This document shows, piece after piece, positions 16,465-25,758 of a stretch of DNA of 28,474 nucleotides. Under the pieces are notes generated by a model. That model did no database searches. It saw nothing but the letters and a program-made list of their open reading frames with translations, and was not told the DNA's origin. The stretch is from JANRKN01 sp033763435 (GTDB lineage Bacteria > Planctomycetota > Phycisphaerae > Phycisphaerales > UBA1924). Positions within the stretch are counted from its first letter, which is position 1, and each line of letters opens with the position of its first letter. The stretch is taken from contig JANRKN010000120.1 in NCBI GenBank assembly GCA_033763435.1, forward strand, positions 1-28,474, given 5' to 3'. Both the position numbers and the translations under genes were made by a program.

Positions 16465-17364
16465 ATGGCCAAGCGCACCCCGACTCCCCCGCCTGTCAAT
16501 CTCCAGCCCATCCTCGCAGCCCTCGCGCGAGGGCTAATCGAGACCACCGACCGCCGCACGCACGTCCGATGGGCGCTCGAAGGCCTCACCACCTCACTCT
16601 CCGCGACCTGCTCCGCACTGACGCGGCTCAGCTTCGACGCCCGAGGCCCGCAGATCATCGACGTCCTTGAAGCTGGCACTTGGTCGACCACCGCGCGCGA
16701 CGCGTATATGGAGTATCTCCGCGACCCTTCCGCCAGTGATCCGTTCTACGCCGCCGCCGTCCAAACTTGGGAGTTCACCAAGACTGACGGCCTCACGCTC
16801 TCGGCGCGCCGGCGCGACCTCCTCCCCGACCGCACCTGGTACTCCTCCGTCCACTACAAGAAGTATCGCTCCCGCGCAGGCCACGACGACTGCATCTACG
16901 CAGTCATCCGCGCGGCACCCGATCGCCCTTGGACCACCGGCCTCTCGCTTCACCGCGCCACGGGCCTCGCGCCCTTCACGCCCGCCGACCTTGACCTCGC
17001 CCACGCCTGGCTCGCTGGCCTCGCTCCCCTCATCACTTTGCTTGACCCAAACCGCGCGGGCGCATCCACCGTCCTCTCCTCGCTCACGCCCCGCCAGCGC
17101 GGCGTGCTCCTCAGCTACGCCCACGGCCAAAGCGCCAAGCAAGTCGCCCGGGCACTCGGGCTCTCCATCACCTCCGTCCACACCTACGCCAAACAGGCCT
17201 TCCGCAAGCTCGGCGTCAGCGGCCGCGCCGAGGCCGTCGCGCTCTGCATCAGCCGCGGCTGGCTTCTGGACTCCGCCCCAGCAACAAACAACGGGAGCGA
17301 AGGCCCGCGCCCTCGCTCCCCTGCGTCATCAGCTTCGCGCGCCCGTCTCAGCAACCCTGGCTGA
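16465..17364 (+). CDS. LuxR-type HTH transcriptional regulator
   Basis: A 299-residue protein. The C-terminal GerE/LuxR helix-turn-helix spans about 203-260: LTPRQRGVLLSYAHGQSAKQVARALGLSITSVHTYAKQAFRKLGV. Residues 15-190 are a helical/beta sensory region without a receiver aspartate motif and without the conserved acyl-homoserine-lactone residues I would look for; a GAF-like fold is possible. The Met at 16465 has AAGG 9 nt upstream and is preferred to one 11 codons earlier. The last 35 or so residues (serine/arginine/proline rich) cover a stem-loop that looks like the terminator of the opposing gene, and the two coding regions overlap by 17 bp. Target genes are unknown. Confidence 0.82.
   Translation: MAKRTPTPPPVNLQPILAALARGLIETTDRRTHVRWALEGLTTSLSATCSALTRLSFDARGPQIIDVLEAGTWSTTARDAYMEYLRDPSASDPFYAAAVQTWEFTKTDGLTLSARRRDLLPDRTWYSSVHYKKYRSRAGHDDCIYAVIRAAPDRPWTTGLSLHRATGLAPFTPADLDLAHAWLAGLAPLITLLDPNRAGASTVLSSLTPRQRGVLLSYAHGQSAKQVARALGLSITSVHTYAKQAFRKLGVSGRAEAVALCISRGWLLDSAPATNNGSEGPRPRSPASSASRARLSNPG
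17281..17320 (-). terminator. Intrinsic terminator of the C39-like secreted protein gene
   Basis: GGGAGCGA (17293-17300) pairs with TCGCTCCC (17313-17320); extra G-C pairs extend it past one mismatch. On the minus strand it lies 28 bp after the stop and is followed by GTTGTTTGTTGC, a T-rich tail. It falls inside the 3' end of the LuxR reading frame on the other strand. Confidence 0.65.
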
Positions 17365-19231
17365 AGATCTGCAAGAACGCGACGTAGTCGTCCGAGTCCA
17401 CGAACCCGCTCGCATCGACATCCGCCTCGCCCTTGCCCGCGATGAAGTCCTCGTTGAACTTCGCGAAATCGTCCGAATCGGCGAACAGCGAGCCGTCGTA
17501 GTCCGCCGGACAGTCCGGCACCGCGTCCTGCGTCGGGCCCGGCGGCAGCACCTCCGGATCGATCTCGTTCTCGCGCCCGCGCGGCGTGTCGTCGCGGCTC
17601 TGGCCCGTCGTGAACAGCGCGTCGATCGGTCCATCCGAGAATCCGTACACCTTCCCGATGATGAACCGCATCGCTGGCGAGTCGTAGCCGAACTCCACCA
17701 AGGCTGCACCGTTGTACACGATCAGCCCGCCATCGGGCATGAACCGCATCCGCTCGGCCCGCGTCACACCCGGCAGCGATTGCCACCGCGCGATCCCCAG
17801 CGCACCCGCCCGGGGCCGGGTCACCTCGCGAACGCTCCCATCGCCCACAGAAACCCACAGCGCACGCGTCTGCGGATGGATGCCGATCGACGTCAGCCTG
17901 CTGACCGGCACGCCCGAGGGCAGCGTCCGACGAAGCACGCTCTGCAGATCCCGTGGCATCTGCACCAGATCACCACGCGTGGAGTTGGGCACCTGGCTCA
18001 AGCCCACCACCTCATCGAGCGAGTCGTCGTACGTCAGCGCCATCACATCCACACCCGGCGCCACGAAGCCCACCTCTCGCTCGGTCCGGGGGTCAAAGCG
18101 CTTGATCTTCGACCCGTCCGCGACGTAGACATCCCCGAACCGCGACGTGGTCACAGGGCCGCCCCGTTCCAAGTCCGCGAGCTTCACATGCTCGCCGAAC
18201 GCCAGGTCGAGCTTCCAAAGCTGGGGCGTCGCCCCACCCACAACCGCGACCCCCTCGACCATGTTGGGCAGGAACTCAAAGTCCACGACCGCCGCGTTGC
18301 CGGGGAAGTCAATGCGTTCCGTCACCGGCAGCGTGACACTCGTCAGCATCTGCGGGCGATGGATCACCAGCCCGCCGCTCTGCGTGTCGATCCCCACGCC
18401 GAAGTTCAGCATCATCGCACGGAACCCGAAGATAAACGCGCGCCGATCGCCGTACGCCTCAAGCTCGAACGCCGTCGTCGCCCTCAGCATCGGATTCCCG
18501 CCGAAGCGCATCTGGCCGGACCACGGCGTCGCGACCGACATCTCGCTGACGAACGTCGACTGCGACGACAGGCTCCCGTTGCCGTCCGTCCCCGGATCGC
18601 GATAGCGCACCGACTTCTCGCTCGAGCACAGCCCGTACACGCCGTTGAGCGCGACCACGTGCGACCCGTCCTTCCAGACCGAGGCGTTCGCCGCGCTGCT
18701 CGAAGGCGACGACCAACCGATCGTCATTACCACCGCCGCGCCCATCTTCAGCATCGCCGCGCCCATCCTCGGCTCGGGGCCGGTCGTGTCGCCATCCTCA
18801 GGCCAGATGCCGTCCGCCCACCGCAGGATGTACGCAGATTCCGTCAGATTGTTGTTCACGTAGTCCAGGAATTGCTGCGCATTCCCGCTTGTTCCGCTGA
18901 ACGGATTGGTTCCCATCGCCACGCCCAGCGCATCGATGCGTCCGGTCACGTAGTTGTGGTTCCATGTCTGCCAGTTCACCGGGATCGCGGGCAGCCCCAT
19001 CAGCCCCCCGTACCCGTTGTTCTGAAAGAACGCAAACCAGTTCGTCCAGGACGTCGGAACGCAGTGGTTCCTGCCATCGTTACCCAGGCCGTTGCGCTTC
19101 TGATCAAAGTCGGGCACGCCCGGCCTGAAGACCCAGCAGGTCTGACCGGCCGCCGCCGCTGTCATCGCCGCCACGCTCGCCGCCGCCACCTTCAGACCCA
19201 TCGAACCCAGCACGCTCTTTTGCCGACGCAT
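17348..19231 (-). CDS. Secreted C39-like cysteine peptidase with dockerin-like C-terminus
   Basis: A 627-residue protein with an alanine-rich signal peptide (about 1-29). Residues 40-215 carry the pattern of C39-like papain-fold peptidases: DFDQ (Gln44, oxyanion), NHCVPTS (Cys57), GSHVVALNG (His191) and RDPG (Asp212). The middle (about 260-560) reads as beta-rich, with phrases like DVYVADGSKIKRFDPRTEREVG and ALTYDDSLDEVVGLSQ that suggest a propeller. The tail (about 575-627) begins CPADYDGS and has two calcium-loop repeats (DYDGSLFADSDD, DVDASGFVDSDD), typical of Phycisphaerales exported proteins. AAGGA lies 9 nt before the ATG. The active-site reading is motif inference; substrate unknown. 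It diverges from an ECF sigma gene 117 bp away. Confidence 0.78.
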   Translation of the reverse strand: MRRQKSVLGSMGLKVAAASVAAMTAAAAGQTCWVFRPGVPDFDQKRNGLGNDGRNHCVPTSWTNWFAFFQNNGYGGLMGLPAIPVNWQTWNHNYVTGRIDALGVAMGTNPFSGTSGNAQQFLDYVNNNLTESAYILRWADGIWPEDGDTTGPEPRMGAAMLKMGAAVVMTIGWSSPSSSAANASVWKDGSHVVALNGVYGLCSSEKSVRYRDPGTDGNGSLSSQSTFVSEMSVATPWSGQMRFGGNPMLRATTAFELEAYGDRRAFIFGFRAMMLNFGVGIDTQSGGLVIHRPQMLTSVTLPVTERIDFPGNAAVVDFEFLPNMVEGVAVVGGATPQLWKLDLAFGEHVKLADLERGGPVTTSRFGDVYVADGSKIKRFDPRTEREVGFVAPGVDVMALTYDDSLDEVVGLSQVPNSTRGDLVQMPRDLQSVLRRTLPSGVPVSRLTSIGIHPQTRALWVSVGDGSVREVTRPRAGALGIARWQSLPGVTRAERMRFMPDGGLIVYNGAALVEFGYDSPAMRFIIGKVYGFSDGPIDALFTTGQSRDDTPRGRENEIDPEVLPPGPTQDAVPDCPADYDGSLFADSDDFAKFNEDFIAGKGEADVDASGFVDSDDYVAFLQIFSQGC

Positions 19232-19348
19232 CAGTGCCCGTCCTTTCTTGCTCTTGGCCCGCGCACTCCCAGCGGGCCTCCACAACCACCCGCGGAATCG
19301 GCACAAACACCGGTCAAAGATTTCGGCGCATCCGGTACACTCCCCGGT

Positions 19349-19963
19349 ATGGCCTCCCCTGACGACCCGGGCCCCCCGAGCCCGTCGCACATCACCCAGC
19401 TTCTGGCCGCGGCCCAGTCGGGCGAGCCCCGCGCGGCGGCCGAACTCCTCCCCGTCGTCTACGACGAGCTTCGTCGCCTCGCCTCGTCCCACATGGGCCG
19501 CGAACCCGCTGGCTCCACCCTCCAAGCCACCGCCCTGGTTCACGAGGCTTATTTGCGCCTGCTCGGCGCTTCCGAAGTCCAATGGCGCGATCGGGGCCAC
19601 TTCTTTGCCGCGGCCGCGCTCGCCATGCGCCGGATCCTCGTCGACCGCGCCCGCGAACGCGCCTCGCTCAAGCGAGGCGGGCACCTCGCGCACGCCGCGA
19701 GCGATGCTGCCGACACCATCGCCGCGCCCGAGAGCACCGCCGAGGCCGAGCCCGTCGATCTGCTCGCCCTTGACCGCGCGATGGACCGCCTGAACACGCG
19801 CGATCCTCGCCAGGCCGAGGTCGTCATGCTCCGATACTTCGCGGGCCTCACGATCGAGCAGACCGCTCAGGCGATGGGGCTCTCGCCCGGCACCGTCAAG
19901 AACGAATGGACCTTCGCCCGGGCCTGGCTCCGCCGCGAACTCGAGTCCATCACTTCCGCCTGA
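19349..19963 (+). CDS. ECF-type RNA polymerase sigma factor (TIGR02999-like)
   Basis: A 204-residue sigma factor. Region 2 spans about 25-95 (LLPVVYDELRRLASSHMGRE, LVHEAYLRLLG, FFAAAALAMRRILVDRAR). Region 4 spans about 145-200 (LNTRDPRQAEVVMLRYFAGLTIEQTAQAMGLSPGTVKNEWTFARAWLRREL). The wording LQATALVHEAYLRLL is characteristic of the TIGR02999 group common in planctomycetes and acidobacteria. It is followed after 16 bp by a Ser/Thr kinase gene, a frequent pairing that suggests the kinase controls or is controlled with the sigma factor. No anti-sigma gene is seen. The open frame runs far upstream (to 16667) but that part is antisense to the C39-like gene. Confidence 0.93.
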   Translation: MASPDDPGPPSPSHITQLLAAAQSGEPRAAAELLPVVYDELRRLASSHMGREPAGSTLQATALVHEAYLRLLGASEVQWRDRGHFFAAAALAMRRILVDRARERASLKRGGHLAHAASDAADTIAAPESTAEAEPVDLLALDRAMDRLNTRDPRQAEVVMLRYFAGLTIEQTAQAMGLSPGTVKNEWTFARAWLRRELESITSA

Positions 19964-19979
19964 CCGGACCCCGCCACGC

Positions 19980-22421
19980 ATGGATCACGACGCGATCAAG
20001 TCCGCGTTCCTCGCCGCACTCGACCGAGGCCTGCACGAGCGCCCCGCCGCCGAACGCGCTCGTGGCGTGCGCGAGCTGCTCGGCGCGCTGGCCTCGCCCG
20101 AGCGCGAGTCCGAGGTGCTGTCCTTGCTCGAGTCTCACCTCGCCTCCGACGACTTTCTCGAATCGAGCGCGCTCGACGACGCGGGCCTTGCTCCCGGCGT
20201 GACCGCCGCGCCCGTCCAGCCCGGCACACGCCTGGGTCCCTTCGTCATCGAAGCCGCGCTCGGCGAGGGCGGCATGGGCGTGGTCTTCCGCGCGCGCCAA
20301 GACACGCCCGCCCGCGCCGTGGCGCTCAAGGTCATGCGCACCGGCCTCCTCGCCCGCGGCCTCACACGCCGATTCGAGCGCGAGGCCCAAGCCCTCGCGC
20401 GCCTCCAGCACCCGGGCATCGCGCAGGTGTACAGCGCAGGCGTCGGCCACGTTCAAGGCCAGCCCGTCCCGTTCCTTGCCATGGAGCTCTGCGAGGGTCC
20501 GCCCCTGGACAAATTCGTCCGCGCCAGCGCACCGAGCATCCGCGCCCGAGTTGAACTCCTGGCCCGCGTCGCCGAGGCCGTCGCCCACGCCCACCAGCGC
20601 GGCGTCGTTCATCGCGATCTCAAACCCGCGAACATCCTCGTCGGTCCCGGCTCACAGCCCAAGGTTCTGGACTTCGGAATCGCCCGCCTGATCGAGTCCG
20701 ACCGCGACTCGAGCACCCCTGCCGGCACGCTCGCAACCGTCCGCGGCGAGATCCTCGGCACCATCGCCTACATGGCCCCGGAACAGTTCGGCAACGACAC
20801 GGGCGCGATCGACCTCCGCGCCGATGTCTACGCCCTGGGCGTGATCCTCTACGAAACCCTCTCAGGCCGCGCACCCATCGACGTTGGCACCCTCTCGATC
20901 ACCGCCGCCGCACACGCGATCGCAACCCGGGAGCCTCGCGCGCTCGGCGCCCTCGAACCCGCGCTCCGAGGCGACCTGGAGGCCATCGCCGCCAAAGCCC
21001 TCGAGAAAGACCCCGTGCGGCGCTATCAATCCGCGTCTGAGCTGCTCGAAGACCTGCGCCGACACCTGCGCGAAGAGCCGATCCTCGCGCGCCGATCCAC
21101 GCGCCTCTACCGTGCAACGAAGTTCATCCGTCGTAACCGCGCCGTCTCCGCGCTCGCGGCGCTCGCGTTCCTCACCCTCGCGAGCGGGCTGGCGACGACA
21201 CTCTGGCAGGCCCGCCGCGCACAGGCCGAGGTGCGCGCGACCAACCAGACCAACGTCTTCCTCAGAGACATCCTGCTCGCCGTCGCGCCCTCCAACGCGC
21301 AGGGCCAGGTGGTCACCATGCGCATGGCCCTGGACGACGCCTCCGCGCGCCTCACCGCGGGCGCGATCACCGACCAACGCGTGCTCTCCTCGCTCCACGG
21401 CGTGCTCTCAAAGGCGTACTACGAGCTGGGCGTGTTCGATCGTGCCGAGGTGCACATGCGCGACGCGATACGCGTCCGCCGTCAGCTCCACGGCGAGTAC
21501 TCCAAGGAGCATCTGGACGGCATCGGAGATCTTTGCATCATCCTCGGCATCGCCGGCAACAACACCGAGGTTCTCCGCCTCGCACCGCCCGCGCTCAAGG
21601 CCGCCCGCGCAACCCTCGACCCCGACTCTGAAACCACCCTGCGCCTCATTACCGCGGTCGCCAATGCCGCCGACGGAACCGACCCCGAGCTCGCGGGCAA
21701 GCTGTACGCCGAGTCCCTCGAGCGCAATCGGCGAGCGCGAGGTCCCGAGCACCCCCTCACCCTGATCGCGCTGAACAACCTCGCCTCGTGGCACCTGGGT
21801 CAGGGTCGGTTCTCCGAGGGTGAGAAGATCCACCGCGAGCTGCTCGACATCCGCCTCCGAACCCTCGGCGAGAACCACCCTGACACGATCGTCTCGCTCC
21901 GCAACGTCGGCTCAAGCCTCGCCGTCCAGCAAAGAACCGCCGAATCCATCGAGTTCCTCTCCCGCGTCGTTGAAATCGGCGATCGTGTCCGAGGGGCTTC
22001 TCACCCCGCACAGCTCAGCGCGCGCGTCGAACTGGCCATCGGCCACGCGTTCCAGAACGACATCGACCGCGCGCTCGCGCTGCTGCGCGAAAGCCTCCCG
22101 CGCACGCTCAGCGCCAGCGGCAAGCCCACCCCCGACACCTTCAGCTACCTCGAATCGCTCTGCAACATCCTGATGCACGCTCAACGCTTCGACGCCGCGC
22201 TCGTGGAGGCCAACGCCGCGATCAAGGCCGCCGGCGAAGTCTTCGGCGCTGACAGCACCGACGCGCGTCGCGCATACACACTCGCCCGCGCCGCGCACGA
22301 AGCCCTGGGCGATCTCAGCGCCGCTCGCGCCGCCAATGCGAAGCTCAAGGGCTTGCCCGAGTACGAGCCACGCTGGGACGCGCCGCCCGCAGACGCACCG
22401 GCACCACCCGCGGGTGAATGA
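19980..22421 (+). CDS. Membrane Ser/Thr protein kinase with TPR domain
   Basis: An 813-residue PknB-type kinase. The kinase domain (about 85-345) has the glycine loop GEGGMG (95-100), Lys117 in VALKV, catalytic HRDLKPAN (211-218), DFG (231-233) and APEQ (266-269), so it should be active. A short N-terminal helical region precedes it. One transmembrane helix lies at about 388-408 (VSALAALAFLTLASGLATTLW). The extracytoplasmic part carries TPR repeats of the TPR_10/12 sort (LYAESLERNRRARGPEHPLTLIALNNLASWH and following). The layout suggests an outside-sensing TPR domain signalling to an inside kinase. It is co-oriented with and 16 bp from the ECF sigma gene. Confidence 0.93.
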   Translation: MDHDAIKSAFLAALDRGLHERPAAERARGVRELLGALASPERESEVLSLLESHLASDDFLESSALDDAGLAPGVTAAPVQPGTRLGPFVIEAALGEGGMGVVFRARQDTPARAVALKVMRTGLLARGLTRRFEREAQALARLQHPGIAQVYSAGVGHVQGQPVPFLAMELCEGPPLDKFVRASAPSIRARVELLARVAEAVAHAHQRGVVHRDLKPANILVGPGSQPKVLDFGIARLIESDRDSSTPAGTLATVRGEILGTIAYMAPEQFGNDTGAIDLRADVYALGVILYETLSGRAPIDVGTLSITAAAHAIATREPRALGALEPALRGDLEAIAAKALEKDPVRRYQSASELLEDLRRHLREEPILARRSTRLYRATKFIRRNRAVSALAALAFLTLASGLATTLWQARRAQAEVRATNQTNVFLRDILLAVAPSNAQGQVVTMRMALDDASARLTAGAITDQRVLSSLHGVLSKAYYELGVFDRAEVHMRDAIRVRRQLHGEYSKEHLDGIGDLCIILGIAGNNTEVLRLAPPALKAARATLDPDSETTLRLITAVANAADGTDPELAGKLYAESLERNRRARGPEHPLTLIALNNLASWHLGQGRFSEGEKIHRELLDIRLRTLGENHPDTIVSLRNVGSSLAVQQRTAESIEFLSRVVEIGDRVRGASHPAQLSARVELAIGHAFQNDIDRALALLRESLPRTLSASGKPTPDTFSYLESLCNILMHAQRFDAALVEANAAIKAAGEVFGADSTDARRAYTLARAAHEALGDLSAARAANAKLKGLPEYEPRWDAPPADAPAPPAGE

Positions 22422-22621
22422 TCCACCGGCCCAGTGATGTACTTGCCCCATATTTGAACAGGGCCCCACAAGCAGGGATCCGCCCGCTCTCGCGGCGTCG
22501 GCTCATCGTGGGAATCCGCAGGGCTACTGCGAAGATTTTCCTACCCAGCACAGGCGACCGATTTCTCCCCGGTCAAGCCGCGATGGCCGCGGCCGCTCGA
22601 TCACCCGCCCCCGGACTTTCC

Positions 22622-25600
22622 ATGCGTTCGCGTTTCCGCAGCCCGCATCAACGTCTTCGCCGCGCGTACATCGCCGCACTCATCGCGCTGGCGCTCGTCT
22701 CGATCGCCGGCCACATCGCGCTCGAACGCTTCATCTCGCGCCTGGCCTCGGACGCGACGCTGATCAACGTCGCCGGACGCCAGCGCATGCTCAGCCAGCG
22801 CATCGCGCTGCTCGCGCATCACTACGCCGACGAGCGCGCCGCAGGCCACATGCCTGACCCCGAAGCCATCCGCGCCGCGCTTGAGCTGTGGACCCAAAGC
22901 CATCGAGCGCTCCGCGACCGCGACGGGACGCTCGGCCTGTGCGAACCGTCGAGCCAGGAGCTGCACCGAGCGCTGCTCAGCCTCGAGCCCGACCTGCACG
23001 CCGCCGCGGAGACCGCCGGAGCGCTTCTCGCGCTGCCTGAAGCTCAGAGCGACCGCGCCAACACACTGTCGGACGAGATCACCCTGCACACCGAGCGCTT
23101 TCTACCGCAGATGCACGCGCTCGTCGGCGGCTACGAGCTCGAAGCCAGTGGCGCGGTGCGCATCGCCGAGCGCGCCGAGTTCGTCTTCCTCATCGGGCAT
23201 CTGGTGCTTCTGGGCCTTCTGGCGGGACTGGTCTTTGAGCCCGCAGCGCGCGAGATCCACCGCCAGCATCGCGCGCTGACCGACTCGCACCGCCATCGCG
23301 ATCAGCTCGCACGCATTGTCGAACTCACGACCAACTCTGCCGTGATGACCGACCCACAGGGCCGCATCACGTGGGTCAACTCAGCGTTCATCAACCTCAC
23401 GGGCTTCACGCGCGAGGAGGCCTTGGGCCGCACTCCCGGGTCGTTCCTGCAGTGTGCGGGCACCAACCCCACCACGATCAAGGAAATCCGCGCGGCGCTG
23501 GCCATGCGAAAGCCCTTCCGCGGCGAGATTCTCAACCGCGCCAAGGACGGCCGCGAGTACTGGATCACCCTCGACATCCAGCCCCACCACGACGAGAACG
23601 GCGCGCTTGTGGGCTTCATCGCCATCCAGTCCGACATCACCGAGCAGGTCAGCACCCGCGAGCGCCTGCGCTCGATCTTCACCGCCACGGCTGACGGCAT
23701 CGTCGTCCTCAACGCCCAAGGCGAGATCATCGACTGCAACCCCGCCGCCGAGCGAGTGTTCGGGCTCACGGCCGACCAGATTCTGGGCCGCACGCCCCGC
23801 GACCCGCGCTGGGAGCCCGTCCGCGAGGACGGCACGCACTTCCCGCCCGACGAGCACCCCGCGACGCGCACGCTTGCAACAGGTACGCCCTTCCGCAACT
23901 TCATCCACGGCATCCGCGCGTCCGATGGCTCGCGCCGCTGGATCAGCGTCTCCACCGAGCCCATCCGAAACGCCGACGGCTCGATCTCGGCCGTCGTCGC
24001 CAGCGTTCAGGACCTCACCGCTGCGCGCGAACAGCAGCGCCGACTCGAACTCATCGTCCGCGGCGCGGGCCTCGGAACCTGGGATTGGAACGTCGCCACC
24101 GGCGCCGTCGACTTCAACGACCGCTGGTTCACGATGCTCGGCTACGCGCCCGGCGAACTGCCCCCCAACGTCTCGAGCTGGGAACTGCTCGTGCATCCCG
24201 ACGACAAGCCCAACATCATGCGCGTGCTGACCGACCACCTCGAGGGCCGAACCCCCGAGTACCGCTGCGAGCATCGCCTGCGCCGCAAGGACGGCACCTG
24301 GGCGTGGGTCCTCGACGCGGGACAGGTCGTCGAGCGCGATGTGCACGGGCGCGCCCTGCAGGCGACCGGTGTGCACGTCGACATCTCGCTCACCAAGCGC
24401 GCCGAGCAGGAGCTTGAGAAGGCGCGCAGCGCCGCTGAGGCCGCCAGCGCCGCCAAGAGCGAGTTCCTCGCCAACATGAGCCACGAGATCCGCACCCCCA
24501 TGACCGCGATCCTGGGCTTCACCGAGGTCCTCGCCAACGACGCCCAGCTCCCGCGTGAGCGTCAGCTCGAGCACATCGAGACCATCCGCCGCAACGGCGA
24601 GCACCTGCTCTCGATCATCAACGACATCCTCGACCTCTCCAAGATCGAGGCCGGAAAGATGACCGTCGAGCACACGCGCACCTCACCCGCTCAGGTCGTC
24701 CACGAGGTGCTCTCGCTCATGCAGGTCAAGGCCGCGGCCAAGGGCCTTGAGCTTTCCGCAGCCCTCGCCACGCCCGTCCCGCAGCTCATCGAGTCCGACC
24801 CGATCCGTCTGCGACAAATCCTCGTCAACCTCGTCGGCAACGCGGTCAAGTTCACAGAGACCGGCGCCGTCCGCGTCGAAGTCCGCGCCGACCCGAACGA
24901 CGGGTGCCTGAGCTTCGAGGTCGTCGACTCAGGCATCGGCATGAGCGACGAAGCCCGCGCCCGGCTCTTCCAGCCCTTCGCTCAGGCCGACACCAGCACC
25001 ACCCGACGCTTCGGAGGTACGGGCCTGGGCCTGCGTATCAGTCAGCGTCTTGCGCAGATGCTCGGCGGTGATATCGATGTTCACAGCGCCCCGGGCCGCG
25101 GCAGCCGCTTCACCCTCCGCATCCACGCCGACCCCGCGCCCGGCGCACCGATGCTCCCGCCGGAGGACCCGCTCGTCTCCGTCTGCGCCGAGCGCACGAA
25201 CCCCAGCGCCCTCGCACCCGCCCACTCTGACCGCCCGCTCGAGGGCCTGCGCATCCTCCTCGCCGAAGACGGCCCGGACAACCAGCGCCTCATCTCGTTC
25301 CACCTCCGCAAAGCCGGCGCCTCCGTGCGCATCGTCAGCAATGGGCTCGAAGCCGTCCGCGCGCTTTGCGCCAACGAAGACGACGCCGCGCCGCTCGTCG
25401 ATCCTCCACCCTTCGATCTTCTGCTCAGCGACATGCAGATGCCCGAGATGGACGGCTACGCCGCGGCACGCTTGCTCCGAACTCGACACTCACGCCTGCC
25501 CATCGTCGCTCTCACGGCCCACGCGATGTCTGGCGACGCTCAGCGCTGCCTCGACGCCGGCTGCGATGCCTATGCCTCCAAGCCCATCGACCGCGCCGAG

Positions 25601-25645
25601 CTCATCCGAACCTGCCTCGAGGCCGTGCAGCGCCGCGCCGCCTGA
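22622..25645 (+). CDS. Hybrid sensor histidine kinase, PilJ-PAS-PAS-PAS-HisKA-HATPase-REC
   Basis: About 1007 residues from the chosen Met. TM1 is at about 17-35. A PilJ/NarX-type extracytoplasmic region includes INVAGRQRMLSQRI (48-61), and TM2 is at about 186-206. Three PAS domains follow: about 225-345, 348-465 and 474-598. The HisKA phospho-acceptor is His621 in MSHEIRTPM; the ATPase domain (about 722-835) has NLVGNAVKF, VVDSGIGM and GGTGLGL boxes. The receiver (about 875-1003) has DMQMPEMDG with Asp937. It probably senses a small ligand and passes phosphate to an unseen partner. The frame is open back to 22418, where an ATGA overlap with the kinase stop occurs; that extension has no visible domain, so the Met before the first helix was used (22583 is another option). 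22422-22621 shows nothing else recognisable. Confidence 0.92.
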   Translation: MRSRFRSPHQRLRRAYIAALIALALVSIAGHIALERFISRLASDATLINVAGRQRMLSQRIALLAHHYADERAAGHMPDPEAIRAALELWTQSHRALRDRDGTLGLCEPSSQELHRALLSLEPDLHAAAETAGALLALPEAQSDRANTLSDEITLHTERFLPQMHALVGGYELEASGAVRIAERAEFVFLIGHLVLLGLLAGLVFEPAAREIHRQHRALTDSHRHRDQLARIVELTTNSAVMTDPQGRITWVNSAFINLTGFTREEALGRTPGSFLQCAGTNPTTIKEIRAALAMRKPFRGEILNRAKDGREYWITLDIQPHHDENGALVGFIAIQSDITEQVSTRERLRSIFTATADGIVVLNAQGEIIDCNPAAERVFGLTADQILGRTPRDPRWEPVREDGTHFPPDEHPATRTLATGTPFRNFIHGIRASDGSRRWISVSTEPIRNADGSISAVVASVQDLTAAREQQRRLELIVRGAGLGTWDWNVATGAVDFNDRWFTMLGYAPGELPPNVSSWELLVHPDDKPNIMRVLTDHLEGRTPEYRCEHRLRRKDGTWAWVLDAGQVVERDVHGRALQATGVHVDISLTKRAEQELEKARSAAEAASAAKSEFLANMSHEIRTPMTAILGFTEVLANDAQLPRERQLEHIETIRRNGEHLLSIINDILDLSKIEAGKMTVEHTRTSPAQVVHEVLSLMQVKAAAKGLELSAALATPVPQLIESDPIRLRQILVNLVGNAVKFTETGAVRVEVRADPNDGCLSFEVVDSGIGMSDEARARLFQPFAQADTSTTRRFGGTGLGLRISQRLAQMLGGDIDVHSAPGRGSRFTLRIHADPAPGAPMLPPEDPLVSVCAERTNPSALAPAHSDRPLEGLRILLAEDGPDNQRLISFHLRKAGASVRIVSNGLEAVRALCANEDDAAPLVDPPPFDLLLSDMQMPEMDGYAAARLLRTRHSRLPIVALTAHAMSGDAQRCLDAGCDAYASKPIDRAELIRTCLEAVQRRAA

Positions 25646-25758
25646 GCCTGCCGATTCGGTCCGTCTATGCCGTCTGCAACGCCCACCCGGCCTGGCAGAT
25701 ACCCCAATGAGGTGTTCTCCCCGAGCGCCCCTCGCCGCACGCCGATGATCCCATTCGC

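Noticed and set aside
16667..19348. Long upstream extension of the ECF sigma open frame
   Set aside because: It runs through the LuxR gene in another frame and antisense to the C39-like gene, and its residues are arginine/proline-rich noise. The sigma domain begins at 19349.
19310..19348. Promoter for the ECF sigma gene with TACACT near the start codon
   Set aside because: The -10-like hexamer is too close to the ATG, and no acceptable -35 stands at the right distance.
22418..22621. Start of the hybrid histidine kinase at the ATGA overlap with the Ser/Thr kinase stop
   Set aside because: The overlap is attractive, but there is no ribosome-binding sequence and the added 68 residues show no domain. 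It is kept as an alternative only.
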